Positions 35,001 through 47,699 of a stretch of DNA of 64,000 nucleotides are shown here, in pieces (within the stretch, counting starts at the first letter, position 1; each line of letters opens with the position of its first letter). The position numbers and the translations under genes are program-made. Where the stretch lies: contig OX419757.1 in NCBI GenBank assembly GCA_948567375.1, positions 48,109,665 through 48,173,664 on the forward strand, read 5' to 3'. The DNA comes from Lunularia cruciata (Eukaryota > Streptophyta > Marchantiopsida > Lunulariales > Lunulariaceae). Under the pieces are notes generated by a model. It was not told where the DNA came from. It saw nothing but the letters and a program-made list of their open reading frames with translations, and made no database searches.

Positions 35001-37600
35001 TCCTCCATTTATGATTGAATAAGGATAAAGTATCTCATAAGAAGTTCTCTATAGATTAATAAATACACAACATATAGATTATTCACGAAAAAGACATAAG
35101 ATCCAGAAGGTGGCTCTTTTTATCAAGACCTTAAAGATCAAGCCAAGATAAACATTAGATTACAGGATCATAGAACTTAACTTATACCAAGTTGACTTTT
35201 ACATGGAAAATTGTAGAAAGATCTTCAACACATAGGAGAGTGAAAGATTGGTGAAAAGTGCACAAAGGCCAAAAATTACACACTGAAGGAAAAATAGAGT
35301 ACAAAAGCATTGAAAACTGCAAAGCTAGAACTTGAGCCAAAGGCCCAAGCCAAAAGGGCTGAAAGCCAAGGAGAAACAATGGTCCAAGCCCTATATGAAG
35401 AAAATATTGAGAAATCACTAAACTACTCTACTCCTGAATTGTATGAGAGGTCCTTCAAAGGTTAGCCAATAGATGGGAAGGGAGTGGCCTAGAAGTATTG
35501 AGAGCTCTTATTGTCATTGCCCATTGGTGCCCACTTGTGATTGTTGTAAGGTGACATATACATGTTGCCAAAAGTAGGAGGTGAGCACGGTTGGCAAGAT
35601 AGCTAGTGCTCTTCTTTTCTATATGGAGCCTCATGTTATATCAAGAAGGAGACCATCAAAGTGGTGATAGAGCCGGCCAAAGATCTCTACCGCCAAAGTT
35701 ATGAAAGTGTTAAAGGCAAGCCGTGGAGCATAATGGTCCTCCTTCTTCTTAGCACCCTTATTTGTGTGCTAACCAAGGACTTTGATTGGAATGGGTTTGT
35801 GACTACCAAATCAAAGAAAGTATGTTGGCCACCCATGAATGAGACTATATTAGCTCTCACCTTCCAAGGAAGAGGTCCAAGAAGGTCTAACCATCACTCA
35901 ATTTGAACTTAAGTACAAATGGATTGTAAGATCTAAGTTATTGTATCTTGGAGTCCATTGTGAACTATGGAGGGCTCTCCACCTATGGCTCATCATAAAA
36001 TGTAGATCCCTTATGTGTTGTTTGTAGAGCAACAAGTGCATTGGTCTGGTAGCCCTAAAAGTGTTGGATATGGTAATCTTAATCATTGGCAAAGAGCAAT
36101 GGTAAACTCCTCCAAAGTGAACTGAAAATCCTCAATCAAAGGAGAGGTGTAATGCTAAGCACTAGATCCATTTCCTCCGCAAGAGAGAGTCCAAGCTCTG
36201 TCAAGAACAAGTGTCTCAATGAGGATGCTAAGTAAGGGTGTGAGTGTGTATGCACTCACCAAGATCTACATGAATCTTCCTATAATCTAAGGAAACAAAG
36301 TCAACAAACTATTATGCATGTTGGTCATGGTAATAGGTCAAGAGCCAACCAAAGATAAGATAGAAAAGCATAAGGGCCAAAATTTACTACCATGATTGAT
36401 GCCAATTAACAAGGATGACCTTGTGTAAGAATTTATCTAGAGGGGCAAGCCCCTAGATATGTTGCCTACATAATCGCCTCTTGCAATATAAGACCATGGG
36501 AGGCTATGGGAAGAGCTATATGTAATCTATGATACTCATTTGATAACTATGAGAGCATGCATAGTCCTAATAGAGTGGAGAAGGTATAACACATGGTGCT
36601 ATCAAAGCCTCATAGATGAGGAAGGAGTACCTTTGTGGAAGTGTATGTAGATAGGAGGCCTTTGGGACATAACAATGTGGAAGGATAGAGTAGGCCACTT
36701 GGGTACTCTTTAAAAAATGGAGGAGATAAATTTAGGCCATAGCTTGCACCAAGGTTTTTAAGATAATTGCACTACAAAAGTCATACTTTTGAAGGAGAAA
36801 ACCCAAAACCCTCAAACCCCCTATTGGAAACCATAATTGAAATTGTATATGGACTCCATACCTTGCATTTATGATTTGGACTCATAAACCCAAGGCCTTT
36901 AAGTTGAGAATGAATGCCAATATGGCCCAAACTATATCCTTTGAAGGTCTAACAATGTGCATATCATTTAAGAAGGAAGGAAAAATACATAAAGGAAAAG
37001 CTATTGCAACCTCCCACATAGTTGTTTAGTGCGCTATGGCAAATAATGGTCCTCTCCAAGGATCTCCTTGGTGTCTCTCCTCAATAGATGCAAATTTCAT
37101 GAAATTTCCTATAGGAATATGGTGGCTATACAATAAAGGTGTCTCAATACCACCAAGAGTAGCTCAAAGGGGATAGGAGAATTTGATCCACTTGGGAGCG
37201 AAGTGCCTAAAACAAAGCTAGATGAGAAATGATATTGAAGGCATTTGAAACATCCACTTGTACTACCATCTAATTGAGATAGATGTCTAAGGAAGCTCTA
37301 ATGTCCACAATGACCATGTTGTAACCTTTTGGAGTAGCCACTACATATTGATGGAGAGATAAGAATGATGAAAGGGAATGTTGAAACTATAAATATATAG
37401 TATGTGCAACTAAACATAAGAAGATATCTCCAATTGCTATAAGGCAAGGCATGGGGTTGAGTAGCAATTATAATCCATATGGTTGTTGCCAATGCCCAGA
37501 TGGTGTACTCTATTTTTAAGGTTGGTCAATCTTCTTGCAACAATGGTTGAATCCAAGAGGAAGTGTCACATTATCCTAATGCATTCCCATGGACAAGGAA
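35000..37600 (-). pseudogene. LINE-like (non-LTR) reverse transcriptase remnant
   Basis: On the minus strand an RT palm is readable. Motif A is VQVDVSNAFN (37,234-37,263). About 160 bases on comes LYSHH, then the RT phrase QGDPWRGPLFAIAH (about 37,031-37,072). Motif C is decayed to FLNDMHIVRPS (about 36,937-36,975), with Asn and Met where a DD-containing box is expected. The text downstream to about 35,000 is too mutated to assign. The QGDP..GPLFAIAH phrase is typical of non-LTR RTs and differs from the LTR-element RTs around it. Confidence 0.6.
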
Positions 37601-37785
37601 GAGAAAACTCCATTGAGGAAAGAGTACTAATAAAGTCCAAGTAGAGATATCTCTCTCTCTCTCTCTCATGGTCAATCCACGAAGATAGCAAGTAAAAGTA
37701 AAGAGAGTGTAGAACCTACTAGGTGTTGCAAGGGCATAAGACTCTCATTATACATGTAGTGTCTTTGTCATGACGTTTGTAGCAC

Positions 37786-37790
37786 CAAAG
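37786..37790 (+). repeat. Target-site duplication CAAAG (left) of solo LTR
   Basis: CAAAG at 37,786-37,790 is repeated at 38,387-38,391, exactly flanking the K-type solo LTR. Confidence 0.85.
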
Positions 37791-38386
37791 TATAATACCA
37801 TTAGCTAGACATATTATCTAGAGGTGAAATTTGGCTTGGTAACATCTTGAATGATATTATATATGATGGGCTAAGTAGATTAGATAGATATTTCACCAAA
37901 TAAGTACTTCCATTGATAGTGCAGGAGTTGAAAACACCTTGAAAACTTTAGAGCCAATTTTGGAGGCCTAAACAAAGGAATTAGGCCTAAAAAATAGAGG
38001 GATTTCCCCCCCTTGGAACAAAAGGTTTACTTTTCCTCCCCATTGTTTTTCTCATTGAGAGCTTTCCAATGGCACCTCATCCATGTGATTTTGAGCTTCC
38101 TACAAGAACATTCCCTAAAGATTCCCTCTGGTCAAACTTGTTTGACCAACCACATAGGACAAGAACCAACATATCATCCATCCATGCAAATAATCTAAGG
38201 ATGGAGCTCACTCACATATCAAAATTCCATGTATTTGATCCAAGGGTGTAACTTCCTTAGAGAGAATCCTCTTTGCTATATAATAAAGACAAGATGCTCC
38301 TTTGGGGCATCAAGTATTCAGTGTGAAGCTCTGTATTTCTTCTCTTGTGTTTCTCTTGAGGGATTTTCTTTCCTTGGAATATTACA
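37791..38386 (+). repeat. Solo K-type LTR
   Basis: A 596-bp LTR from TATAATACCATTAGC to ...GGAATATTACA with no internal region. It has 5-bp direct repeats CAAAG on both sides and splits the 5' LTR of copy D. It aligns with the K 3' LTR at 17,909-18,484. The standard explanation is recombination between the two LTRs of a former full element. Confidence 0.85.
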
Positions 38387-38391
38387 CAAAG

Positions 38392-39611
38392 TTAGTTTTC
38401 TTGGACATTGGAGTGGTAGTGCTTGCAATCATAGTTATTTTGGTAGTTACTCATGGACTACTCAATAAGGGTTGGATTTCATGTTAGGGCTATTTATCAC
38501 ATGGTGGGACCTTTTTTCACTTGTACAATTCACACTATCAAATGTGCCGTCAATGGTGCCATTAGGATTAGAGACCTAGATCAAGCAAAGGAGTATACTT
38601 TTGAAATGTAGCTCCAAAGAGCTTAGTTCTATGATGTTGAGCCTTTGAGTTTCTAACTATGGTGGATAGAGTGCAGTGAACCTAGAGTCTCTTAGTTAGA
38701 GTGGGTGTGGCTTGATTATAATCAATGCAAGATTACTTGCAAATTATTGAGTGAAGGATCAAGTACAAATCTGCATGATTGCTTGCATATTGTTGAGTGA
38801 GGGATCAAATACACATCTTATTTGAGTGTGGTTTGAATGGAAGAGTTGAATTGATTGTATCTAAAGAAGTGAGTAAAGTGGAAATTGGGTGCAAGAATTG
38901 AGGTTGTTTGTAGTATATCCAAGCCTAGCTGATCATTGGCACATTCAGTCATGGTCCTAGATTTCCCTAAGATTGATTGTATGCAGAAACCTATTTGAAT
39001 TGATGCAGATTCAGCAATGAAGGAGACGGTGTGTAGAAGTGTTGGCCAAATGTCTAAGAATTGAGTCAATTTGAGATAGTGTGTATTTGATTTGAGCACA
39101 ATGAGGTGAAATCAAGGTTGATTTGGTGCAAATTGAGCCTAAAGTGCAAAATTGGAGGTAGATTTGGGAACCCATCTCCTCAAATTTAGGATTTGGATAT
39201 CCTTATCTTCTCAATTTGGCTTGAGTTGTTAGTCAATGGAGGATTTGGCTATCAACCAATTGTAGGGAAGGTGTGTCAAATTGGCAAAAGTTGTCTAAAT
39301 TTAGAGGTCAAGTTGGTGGAGGTTTTTTAGAGTTAGAGGTTGTTTGAATTGCCTTCGCTAATGCTTGAGTTGGTGAAGGTTAGCCAAATTTGGAAAGGAT
39401 TCAAATTAGCAAGAAGAAAGGACTCATTTGGCTGAGAAGGGCCAGCAAGCTAGCTTGTTGGCGGGAGGCTAGCCAATTTAGCTAGACTTTTGGTAATTTT
39501 TGGTAATTTTTGGCAAAATCTACCCACCTTTTTGGACCCTAGATCTATGGTTCTTAGTCTAGTGCCCTAACCAATTGGTCCATCTTCCTTGTTGTCCTAA
39601 TGACAGGTCGA

Positions 39612-39672
<61 letters not shown>

Positions 39673-40230
39673 CTTTGGCTAGGAGAGGTAGTTTGATCCA
39701 TTCCTTGGTGATCTTGGTAGCTTAGGAGTATAGAAACATTCCTATTATATCAAATGGTGGTGGCAAAGTCAGCCCAATGTTGATTTATAAGACGTGATTT
39801 AGACTTGATTAGATTTTTTACTTTTTGTTGTTTTTTTAGAGATGATACAATTTTTGTTTAGACTTCTTGTGATTGGACTTTCTCTATTTTATCTTCTTGT
39901 TCATGCACCATGTTTGTGTGAGGTGCCTTGACATTAGGGTGTTGGTGGTCTGGTGTACTCTTGGTTGTAAGGTTGGAGTGATGACTAATCAGATTACTTA
40001 TGATTCTCTTAGGTGAGGCAAGAAATGATGACTTGGAGACCATGAGAGTGCATGTTGTGATAGTAGGTTATAGATCACTCTTTCCCTTAGTGTAGATATC
40101 ACAATTAGAGCTACATTAGTGAATGGGTGCTCAATTGGTGGTAACACTTGGTGATGGCACTTGGCAATGATTCTTGGTGGAGTACTTGTGGTGATTACGG
40201 TTGCAATTTGAGTTACATTGCCATGATGGA
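38392..40230 (+). other. Rest of the 5' LTR and untranslated leader of copy D
   Basis: LTR text continues to about 38,850 (compare the reversed 55,851-56,301). The leader has 'ggaaattgggtgcaagaattgagg' (compare F near 55,820), repetitive 'ggaggttt' text, a minus-strand tRNA-like segment at 39,533-39,593, and an (AT)28 array at 39,615-39,670. Near 39,858-40,043 the text matches the F segment 54,750-55,000. No gene. Confidence 0.6.
39615..39670. repeat. (AT)28 microsatellite
   Basis: An uninterrupted 56-bp AT dinucleotide array in the leader of copy D, at the position where copy F has 'acatgtgtatagata' (near 55,086-55,100). It is an expansion specific to this copy. Confidence 0.95.
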
Positions 40231-41286
40231 GTTCTTTGGGGATTCCAAAGGAGATATCAATGCAGAACGTAGTGGCTCTTGGTATCAGCTTGTATATCAA
40301 GTCCAAGTGAGAGAGTAGATTGACTCTAATTTGGAGTTTGATACAAAAGTTGATTCAATTGAGAGTGCACTTAGTGTGTCTACACTATTGTTGTGGGATA
40401 TGAACAAGATTTATGGGGCTTCTAAAAGCTCTAGGTGCTATTTTAGTACAATGGGTACCATTGAGTTAGATGACTTCATCTAGGAGTTTGATAGTTGGTA
40501 TGAGCAACAACAAATATAGAACCCAACATTGTTCACATCCTTCATAGCATACAAGGGGTTGTTTCAACACTTAGAAGCTCTATCAATGGATGACTACCAT
40601 GAGTTCATGAGATCTCATTTGGAGCTATGGAGATAGTATTGGTCTCCACACTACATCTTTGTTACTTTAGGCTTGGTTGCTAGGAGTAGATTGGCAGTAC
40701 CCATGAGTCCTAACTCTAGTAGCAATGGTGTATCCAATGGAGATGCACTAGTTAGAGATGGTGCTACTACAAGTGGAGATATTGCTTCAAAGGTGGTACA
40801 ATATTGGGGTTATTGGTCTTATCCCAAGGTGGAGTTCTTCCAATGTTTGAGGCAAAACTACTAGGGAGTGTAGACTAACAAACTAAAGAGCTTGCATGAG
40901 TTCTAGTGAAAGGCTAGAAAGAGCCTATGCAAAGCATACACTTGCATGATATGGTTGATTAGTTTCTCTCAAGGAGTTATTGAGGCCCAAGTAGTCTAGT
41001 TTTGGTGTTGAATCCTAAATAGGGAGTTGCAATATAGAATTTGTGATGTTATGTTGTTAAATGCTACCTCACCTACTTTGGTAGTGGTCTTTAGTTTGGT
41101 AGAGAATATTGAGCTCAACATGGTAGAAGAGAATGGTGACATTTGGATTTGGTATTTGGTAGGGATACCTCATCCACAATTTTTACTTCTTCTAGAGTGC
41201 AATAGAGTGTACTACACCGTATTGGCTTTCAAGGGCAGAGTGGATAGCCCATATCTTATAGAGTGAGTGGAGGGCCTAGTGCAGCT
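40230..41286 (+). pseudogene. Gag remnant of copy D
   Basis: Plus-strand match to F gag: MEFFGDSKGD, the DSIESALSVSTLLLWDM segment (near 40,360-40,400), DDYHEFM near 40,590, and the segment ending FQGQSG near 41,230. It contains several stops and is cut by copy E. Confidence 0.65.
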
Positions 41287-44245
41287 TGTCATGGATATGT
41301 ACATTGCTACACAACATAAATTTTTATCAACATCACACACTAAAAAAGCACAACTTACACATAAGTCATACATGGACTCTAAAGTACCACAATTAATCAG
41401 TTCATTCACACAACTTGAATCACACTCAATCAGATCAATACTTGATTTGCTGCTCAATAATCTGTCAACAATTATGCACTAAATACAGTCGAGCCACATC
41501 CATTCTAGCTAAGAGACTCTAGGTGACGCTCACCGGCTTTCTATCTACTCCAGTCAAGAACTCAAAGGCTCAACAAGAAGAAGTGAGCTCTTTGTAGTTA
41601 CACTTCCAAGGTATACTCTTGATTTTGACCTAGGTCTCACCCTAATGGTCCCATTGATGGCACACCCAATGGTGCAAATGGTGCAAGTGCTGATGAGCCC
41701 CACCATGTAGTTAATATCCCAAACACAAAATCTGACAATTGGAAAGTAGTCTATGAGTAATTGCCAAAATATCTCTCACTACTATCACTGCTTCTCTAGT
41801 GTCCAAGCAATCTAGATGTGATGCTACAAATGGTGTGACAATTATCATGCATATATACATTGCTACACAATAGACATTACTATCAACATCACACACTATA
41901 AAAGCACAACTCACACATAAGTCATTATATGGACTCTAAAGTACCATAATTGCCCCCCTAGATGGCAATTAGGTCCCTCTAACTCCAAATAGCCATCTAC
42001 TCCAAGTAAATGGTATACCTAATATTGGGAAAATTATCAAGAGGCTGGGTGCTAACGAGCCTCATTGTTAGTCTCCTATTTGCAATCTATACCATATAAA
42101 AGATGAACTGATTATAGGTCAGGTACATCTAGGACATAACCACTATCCTTGAGGAACCACCGTGAGAGGAGGAGTCATACATGCCGTATGCCATCCTCTC
42201 AAATAGCTAATCACACACTAACATAATAATAACTCCACCAAAAGAGCCACATAACATACACCTCAAGCCTGCTTGTACAAGTGCCAAGCTTGCATCCATT
42301 GAACCATCAATGTTTGGGAGGTGGTATGACACACAATTACACACATGATCCTTTCAAACAAAACCATCATGTCCTTCCAACACAAGGACTCTAGATGGCA
42401 AAACCTCACGCACTCTCAAGATAGTACGGCCTATAAAAACATCAAGTGTAGTCAATGCTGCCTGTTATAGATATACATAGTCACCTCGATGAAATCAATG
42501 GATTAAGGGGCTATAACCCCCTCCTCAAATGGTAGCGTAATGTAAGGTATCCCTATGCTGAGCAATTGCCAAGTTCTTAAAGGCTATTGGCATCACTCTC
42601 CAAAATATCTATGCCCGTTGAAAACATGCGCTCATCCATACATTTGGATCATCCAAGTCCAACACTATGGTAGCATCTCGATGAATGGCTATAGATAAAT
42701 CTAGATCTCGTCCATAGAGTAGAAAGTTAGGGGAGAAGGATAATAAGGAGACTTGCTGGTTGAACCGATAGCCCATGGCCAACCAAGGTAACTAGAGATC
42801 CTAATCTCCCAAGTGGCCTCTTTGCAAACCATACTTTTGTTGTACTCTCTTCATTTTTTGAACCACTCTCTCTGCTAAGCCATCTGCCTCAGGTTGATCT
42901 TGAGAGGTAGTACAATATCAATCAAAGTCTTGTCACACAAGACCTGAAACTCCTCCAAGAACTTTGTACCCTGATCAGTCAAAACCTCAACTGGTGCACC
43001 AAAATGATCGAGAACTGGAATGGATAAGCCGTCCCTTCATTGGACTTGTCAAGAAGTACCACCAACTCAATCTACTTGGAGAAGTGCTCCACCATCACCA
43101 AAACATACCATTGATGTCTCATAGTCAACGACAAGGGTCTAGCAAAGTCCAAACTCCAACAATAATCCAATCCCATGATAGGTAATGGGTGTAATTCTGG
43201 CATAGGAGCATTAAATGATGCTCTAACTCAATCACAAACCACACATCTTGCAACAAACTATTGTACATTGGTCTATATACCACGCCACCAATAATGACTC
43301 AAGAGTAAGCTATATGTACGCTTTACCCCAAAATCTCCTAGCTCCTCATGAGCACAATGGACCAACTATGGTCTTTGAGATAGAAGTGGTACTACTCTCC
43401 CTACCATCCTCCCATACTTGCAAAAGGTGTTTTCCTCCAATCTAAATTGCCTAGCTTGCTGAAGGGCACAATCTCTCTCCTTGGCCCCAACTGTGCTACC
43501 CACAACACCGGTGCAAAGATAGTCCATCACTAAGACATCATATCATGAATATCTTGCTGAATTGTACTACTATCTCCACTCTTTGGATCTAAGACCTCAA
43601 TAGCTCTTCTTGTATGCGTTGAGAGAGATACCACCAAAGCCTCAAAAAATATATAGAGGAAGGTAGATGCATGCCAACTTGGCACCATCTCCTCATCTGT
43701 CTCACCATGCCAATGTGCTCCGGTCTGATCCTATTGGCTGGGACAAGGATTTCTACTCAACCCATCTGCATCATGATTCACCACTCCAAGTCTATGAATA
43801 ACCGTGAAATCATACTTTTGTAAAATCAAAGCCCATCATGCAAGCTTCCTTGAAAGCTTGTCGGACTCTATTAACCACTTCAGTGGCTGATGATTAGTGA
43901 TAAGAGTAAAAGGGTTACCAAATAGGTACCAAAAAAAATGTGCTACTGCCCATATTGCTGCCAAGCACTCTCCCTCATATGAACTACACTTTGCCTCAGC
44001 TGAATTGTTGGAGCAACTAGCATAGGCTACCACAAACTCCTTCCCCTCATCATCATGTTGGGTGAGCATTGCTCCATGCCCCAACATACTACAATCAATG
44101 TGAACCTAAAATGGTCATCCTCTGATCTATCTCCTCAAAATAGGAGCAAATGTTGACCTCTCCTTGAGCTCTTTTAAAGCTCTTGCCTACTCATCTCCCC
44201 AACACCACTCTTATGTCAGCTTTGTTAGCTTTTTCAAGGCCTTGC
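41287..44245 (-). mobile_element. DP element copy E (3' part)
   Basis: Minus-strand 3' LTR (41,287-41,840) with the 106-bp unit at its outer end (41,287-41,392) and again inside it (about 41,843-41,949). PHD remnant follows near 42,170-42,300, integrase at about 42,700-43,400, and RNase H (open stretch 43,836-44,087, with AYAS, ECLAAIWA and TNHQPLKWL, where Asn replaces the catalytic Asp of TDH). RT text stops at about 44,245 at the start of element G. No intact protein. Confidence 0.75.
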
Positions 44246-46477
44246 GTAGTACCCACATTTTTGTTTTTTTTCTCAATTTTGAAGAAGTGTACAGAGAAGT
44301 CAAATTGTGCCTGTATGGCTAAAGAAGGCAAAGAAAAGTGTCCTTGGGATGTAACCCAAGGTAACATGACTTCAAGTCATAAGGCAAGGTACTCAAAATT
44401 TCCTTGTCAGCATAAAACCTAAAGGAAGAAGTCTTTGTATCGGGGGTGCTCAATCCCAAGGCAAAGACAATGTAATAACTTTCCTTTGAGCAAGACATTC
44501 AAGAAGGTATCGTTCAAAACCGGCTGTCATATGCTTGAAGGACACTTGATAGTGATAGGAGCATGCAAGAGGTGTGATTTCTTGGTAGAAACTCAAATTG
44601 AAGAAAGATAGAGAAGGTGCAACTCTATAAAAATTGGGCTAAAGACAAAGCGATGACAAGCAATTTCCCATTGCCATTAAGAAGTTGTCCTATAGGAGAT
44701 CGTGGGAAAGGAAGTATAATCAAAGATGCACTGGTATGTTGAGAGGAAGTTGAGAGAGTTAATCCGGGAATTGGTAGGAAGAATAGTCCCCAACCCAGAG
44801 TGGAAGAGAGAGAGATGGGAGGTGGGAAGAAGAACTCCAAATTTGTAGTGAGAAATCATGCAATTCAAAGGTTAGATGTGATCACAAGAATTGAGGTCTT
44901 GAGCAAGCTTTGGAACACATTCTTGGCATGGAACTGGAATGTTAGCTTTCCGAGGTTCAAGACTTAGATCATCAAGAGTAAGTGTCTCAAGGGCTTTGAA
45001 AAAAGAAGGGAAGAGAGGAAATCTGGCTCGATGGATAGAGTCGGATTGGAGGTTATTACTCGGGAGAGAAGCAAGCGCAAAGCATGGTACCACGTTCTTG
45101 GGGAAGGGAGAAGTAGCCAAAGAAACCCAAGAAGTGAGAGATGCCTTCTCTTTGAAGCATACAAAGAATAGCTACAAAGTGGAGAGCTATAAGGATCCAA
45201 TCAAGAGAAGGATCATGAATGCTCTAATGGCAATATTGAAGCCGGAGAGAACAACTTATGTGATGAAGCACCAAGCGGTGTTCTTCCATAAGATGTTTGC
45301 AGGAGAGCCAATTAACTGGGCAAAGTGTCTTCATCAGAGGACGAGACCTGATTGGTACGAAGGACCAAAGGAAGCCCTCATCATTTGACAGATCCAATGT
45401 ATGGTGCACCGCGTGTGGCAAGTCAGGCCATGCAAACACGGAATGCAATACTCGCAATGCATTCTCGGTGCAGCAGATTGATTAGGTTACAGGATGGAAC
45501 CACGAAGAGGAAGAGGAAGCGGTGTACCAAACTCAAGAGGTACAGCCTTAGGTAAGTGCATTGTATCAAGGTCTGAGGTACGGACCAAGGGAGTATAACC
45601 CCAATGCTCCTCCATGAAGACCACCAATGAGCAACCAAAATTGACCTTAGAATGTTGCATCCGAGGCATGTTGTAATTGTGGCTTGATGGGACATTGGTC
45701 TCCAAACAATCCGGAGCCAAGAAGGCAAATTGGGTATGTTCTCTTGTGTGGAAATTGCAAAGGATTGGGTCATGTGGGCAACCAATGCCCTCACCCACTA
45801 AACCCAAAGCCGCCTGTAAAGTATGTACAAACCTCAGTTGAGCATGCAGCGCTTCAGGCAAAGGGTGATACAACTATAAATTGTATAACACTTGAGGAAG
45901 AGAGACCCCAAGAAGGGAGTTTGGCCTTGGAAGGAGAATGGCCGGACCTTGAAATTTTGAAGGTTGAGACACACACTAGTAAGAAGAAGCGTGATCCTGA
46001 ACAACTGAGTACGACCTTGTTGTCTTCAAGAAAGGCAAAGAAGCTGCACCCAAAGGCAATCCTTTCTGCCAAGGGGGAAAAGATCCTTGCAAAAGCCAAA
46101 GCTCAAGCCTTGCAGAAAGAACTCAAGGAAGCAATACTAAGGACCCGGGAACTGATTTTGGAGGAGGAGACAAAGACAAAGCCTCTATTTTCCGGCGGAT
46201 ATCCGATCCAAAGTGAAGGGTCTGATTTTAGCTGAGGTGGACCAACCCAAGGAACCTTGGGTCAAGACCACTAGTACTCTCATCACCATTATGAAGCATC
46301 CCAAAGTCAAATTTGAACATGGAGAGACTTCAAACCCGAAGCCGAAGGCAAAGACGGTGAAATTAGGGGGAGTGCTCCAATACAATATTGTAGAGGATTT
46401 GGCAGCCACAAATGCAAATGTCACATTTAGGCAATTGTGAGAAGACAACAAGCTGTACAAGAGGTAGCTGAATTTGG
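44246..46477 (+). pseudogene. Gag of GH-family element G (left half)
   Basis: Plus-strand Gag. A capsid-like block lies at 44,939-45,388 (RRIMNALMAILKPERTTYV and FFHKMFAGEPINWAKC). Then come zinc-knuckle units: CTACGKSGHANTEC (45,405-45,446), a degenerate CNCGLMGHWSPNN with Asn for the last Cys (about 45,670-45,712), and CGNCKGLGHVGNQC (45,747-45,788). A charged Lys/Glu-rich linker follows (45,854-46,235), and text before the protease (AATNANVTFRQL) is cut at 46,477 by the insertion of F. The frame changes several times. It resumes at 56,302. Confidence 0.7.
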
Positions 46478-47032
46478 TGTCGTGCGTATATACATTGCTA
46501 CACAACATACATTGCTGTCAACATCATACACTATAGAAGCACAACTCACACATAAGTCATACATAGACTCTAAAGTGCCACAATAATCAGATTGCTTAAC
46601 ACTCTCAACTCAACTCAACTCAGATCAGTACTTGATCTGTCACTCTATAAACTGCAAACAACTGGGCACTGATTACAATCAAGCCACACCCACTCAAGCA
46701 TAGAGAATCCAGGTGACGCTCGCCGGCCTCTGTCCACCATAGCCAAGAACTCGAAGGCTCAACATCAGAGAAGTGAGCTCTCTAAAGCTCACTTTGAAAC
46801 TATACTCCCTGGACTTGAGCTAGCACTGAAACCCTAACGGTCCCGTTGACGGTACACTTGATGGTGCGAACAATGCAAAGTGACAGTGGGCCCCACCGTG
46901 AAGTCAGTACCCCAAACACAAAATCTAACCGTTGGAAAGTAGTCTCTGAGAATTTGCTAGAATAACTCTAACTACTATCACTGGAACTCCAGTGTCCGAG
47001 CATCTAGATGCGGAACTACAAATGGCGTGACA
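46478..47032 (-). repeat. 3' LTR of copy F, with extra 106-bp outer unit
   Basis: Plus-strand 46,584-47,032 matches the 5' LTR with about 26 differences in about 446 positions by eye, 24 of them transitions. The outer 46,478-46,583 has no equivalent in the 5' LTR and instead repeats 47,035-47,140 (4 differences in 106). The purine run GGGGGGC lies just inside the second unit (minus strand, about 47,143-47,149). Confidence 0.85.
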
Positions 47033-47308
47033 ATTGTCATGCGTATATACATTGCTACACAACATACATCGCTGTCAACATCATACACTATAGAAGCACA
47101 ACTCACACATAAGTCATACACGGACTCTAAAGTGCCACAATCGCCCCCCTAGCTGGCGGTTAGGTCCCTCTAACTCTAGATAGCCATCTACTCTAAGTAT
47201 ATGGTATACCCTCTAATGGGCAAAGATCAAGAGGCCGGGTGCTATGGAGCCCCATCGTTAGTCGCCTGTTTGCAATCTATACCATGTAAAGAATGAACTA
47301 GCTATTGG

Positions 47309-47596
47309 TCAAGTACATCTAAGACATAACCACTGTCCCTGAGGAACCACTATGAGGGGAGGAGTCATACATGCCATATGCCATCCTCTCGAACAACTAT
47401 CACACACTAACATAGTAGCAGCTCCACCAGAAGAGCCACATAACATACACCTCAAGCCTGCACGTACAAGTGCCAAAATTGGGTCCATAATACCATCAAT
47501 GTTTGGAAGGTGGCATGGCGCACAATTGCGCACATGATCCTTCCAAACAACACCATCACGTCCTTCTAACAAGGACTCCAGATGGCAAAACCTCAC
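47309..47596 (-). pseudogene. PHD finger at the C-terminus of copy F polyprotein
   Basis: The pattern is complete: C-x2-C (CMLC), 11 residues, C-x2-C (CDSC), 4 residues, H-x2-C (HMAC), 14 residues, C-x2-C (CLRC), with the usual GWH, PPL, VP and WLC. An additional NCAPCH lies upstream. It follows the integrase C-terminal text (FHPGDYVYL, ILRVREVLPSG). A 2-base loss relative to copy A near 47,571 shifts the frame between the two, and CGA-to-TGA type stops lie before it. PHD fingers commonly bind the histone H3 tail; a targeting role in integration is inference. Confidence 0.85.
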
Positions 47597-47699
47597 GCAC
47601 TCTCAAGATAGTGCGGCCTGTAGAAACATCAAGTGTCATCGGTGCTATTTGCTGTAGATATACATAGTCACCTGGATGAAATCAACGGATCAAGGGTCT

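Larger units (their letters stand above)
37766..41286 (+). mobile_element. DP element copy D (5' LTR, leader and gag)
   Basis: It starts TGTCATGACGTTTGTAG at 37,766, matching the DP LTR start. The LTR is interrupted at 37,790 by a solo K-type LTR and resumes at 38,392. Leader and gag follow until 41,286, where the terminus of copy E begins on the other strand. It is a plus-strand 5' half only. Confidence 0.75.
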
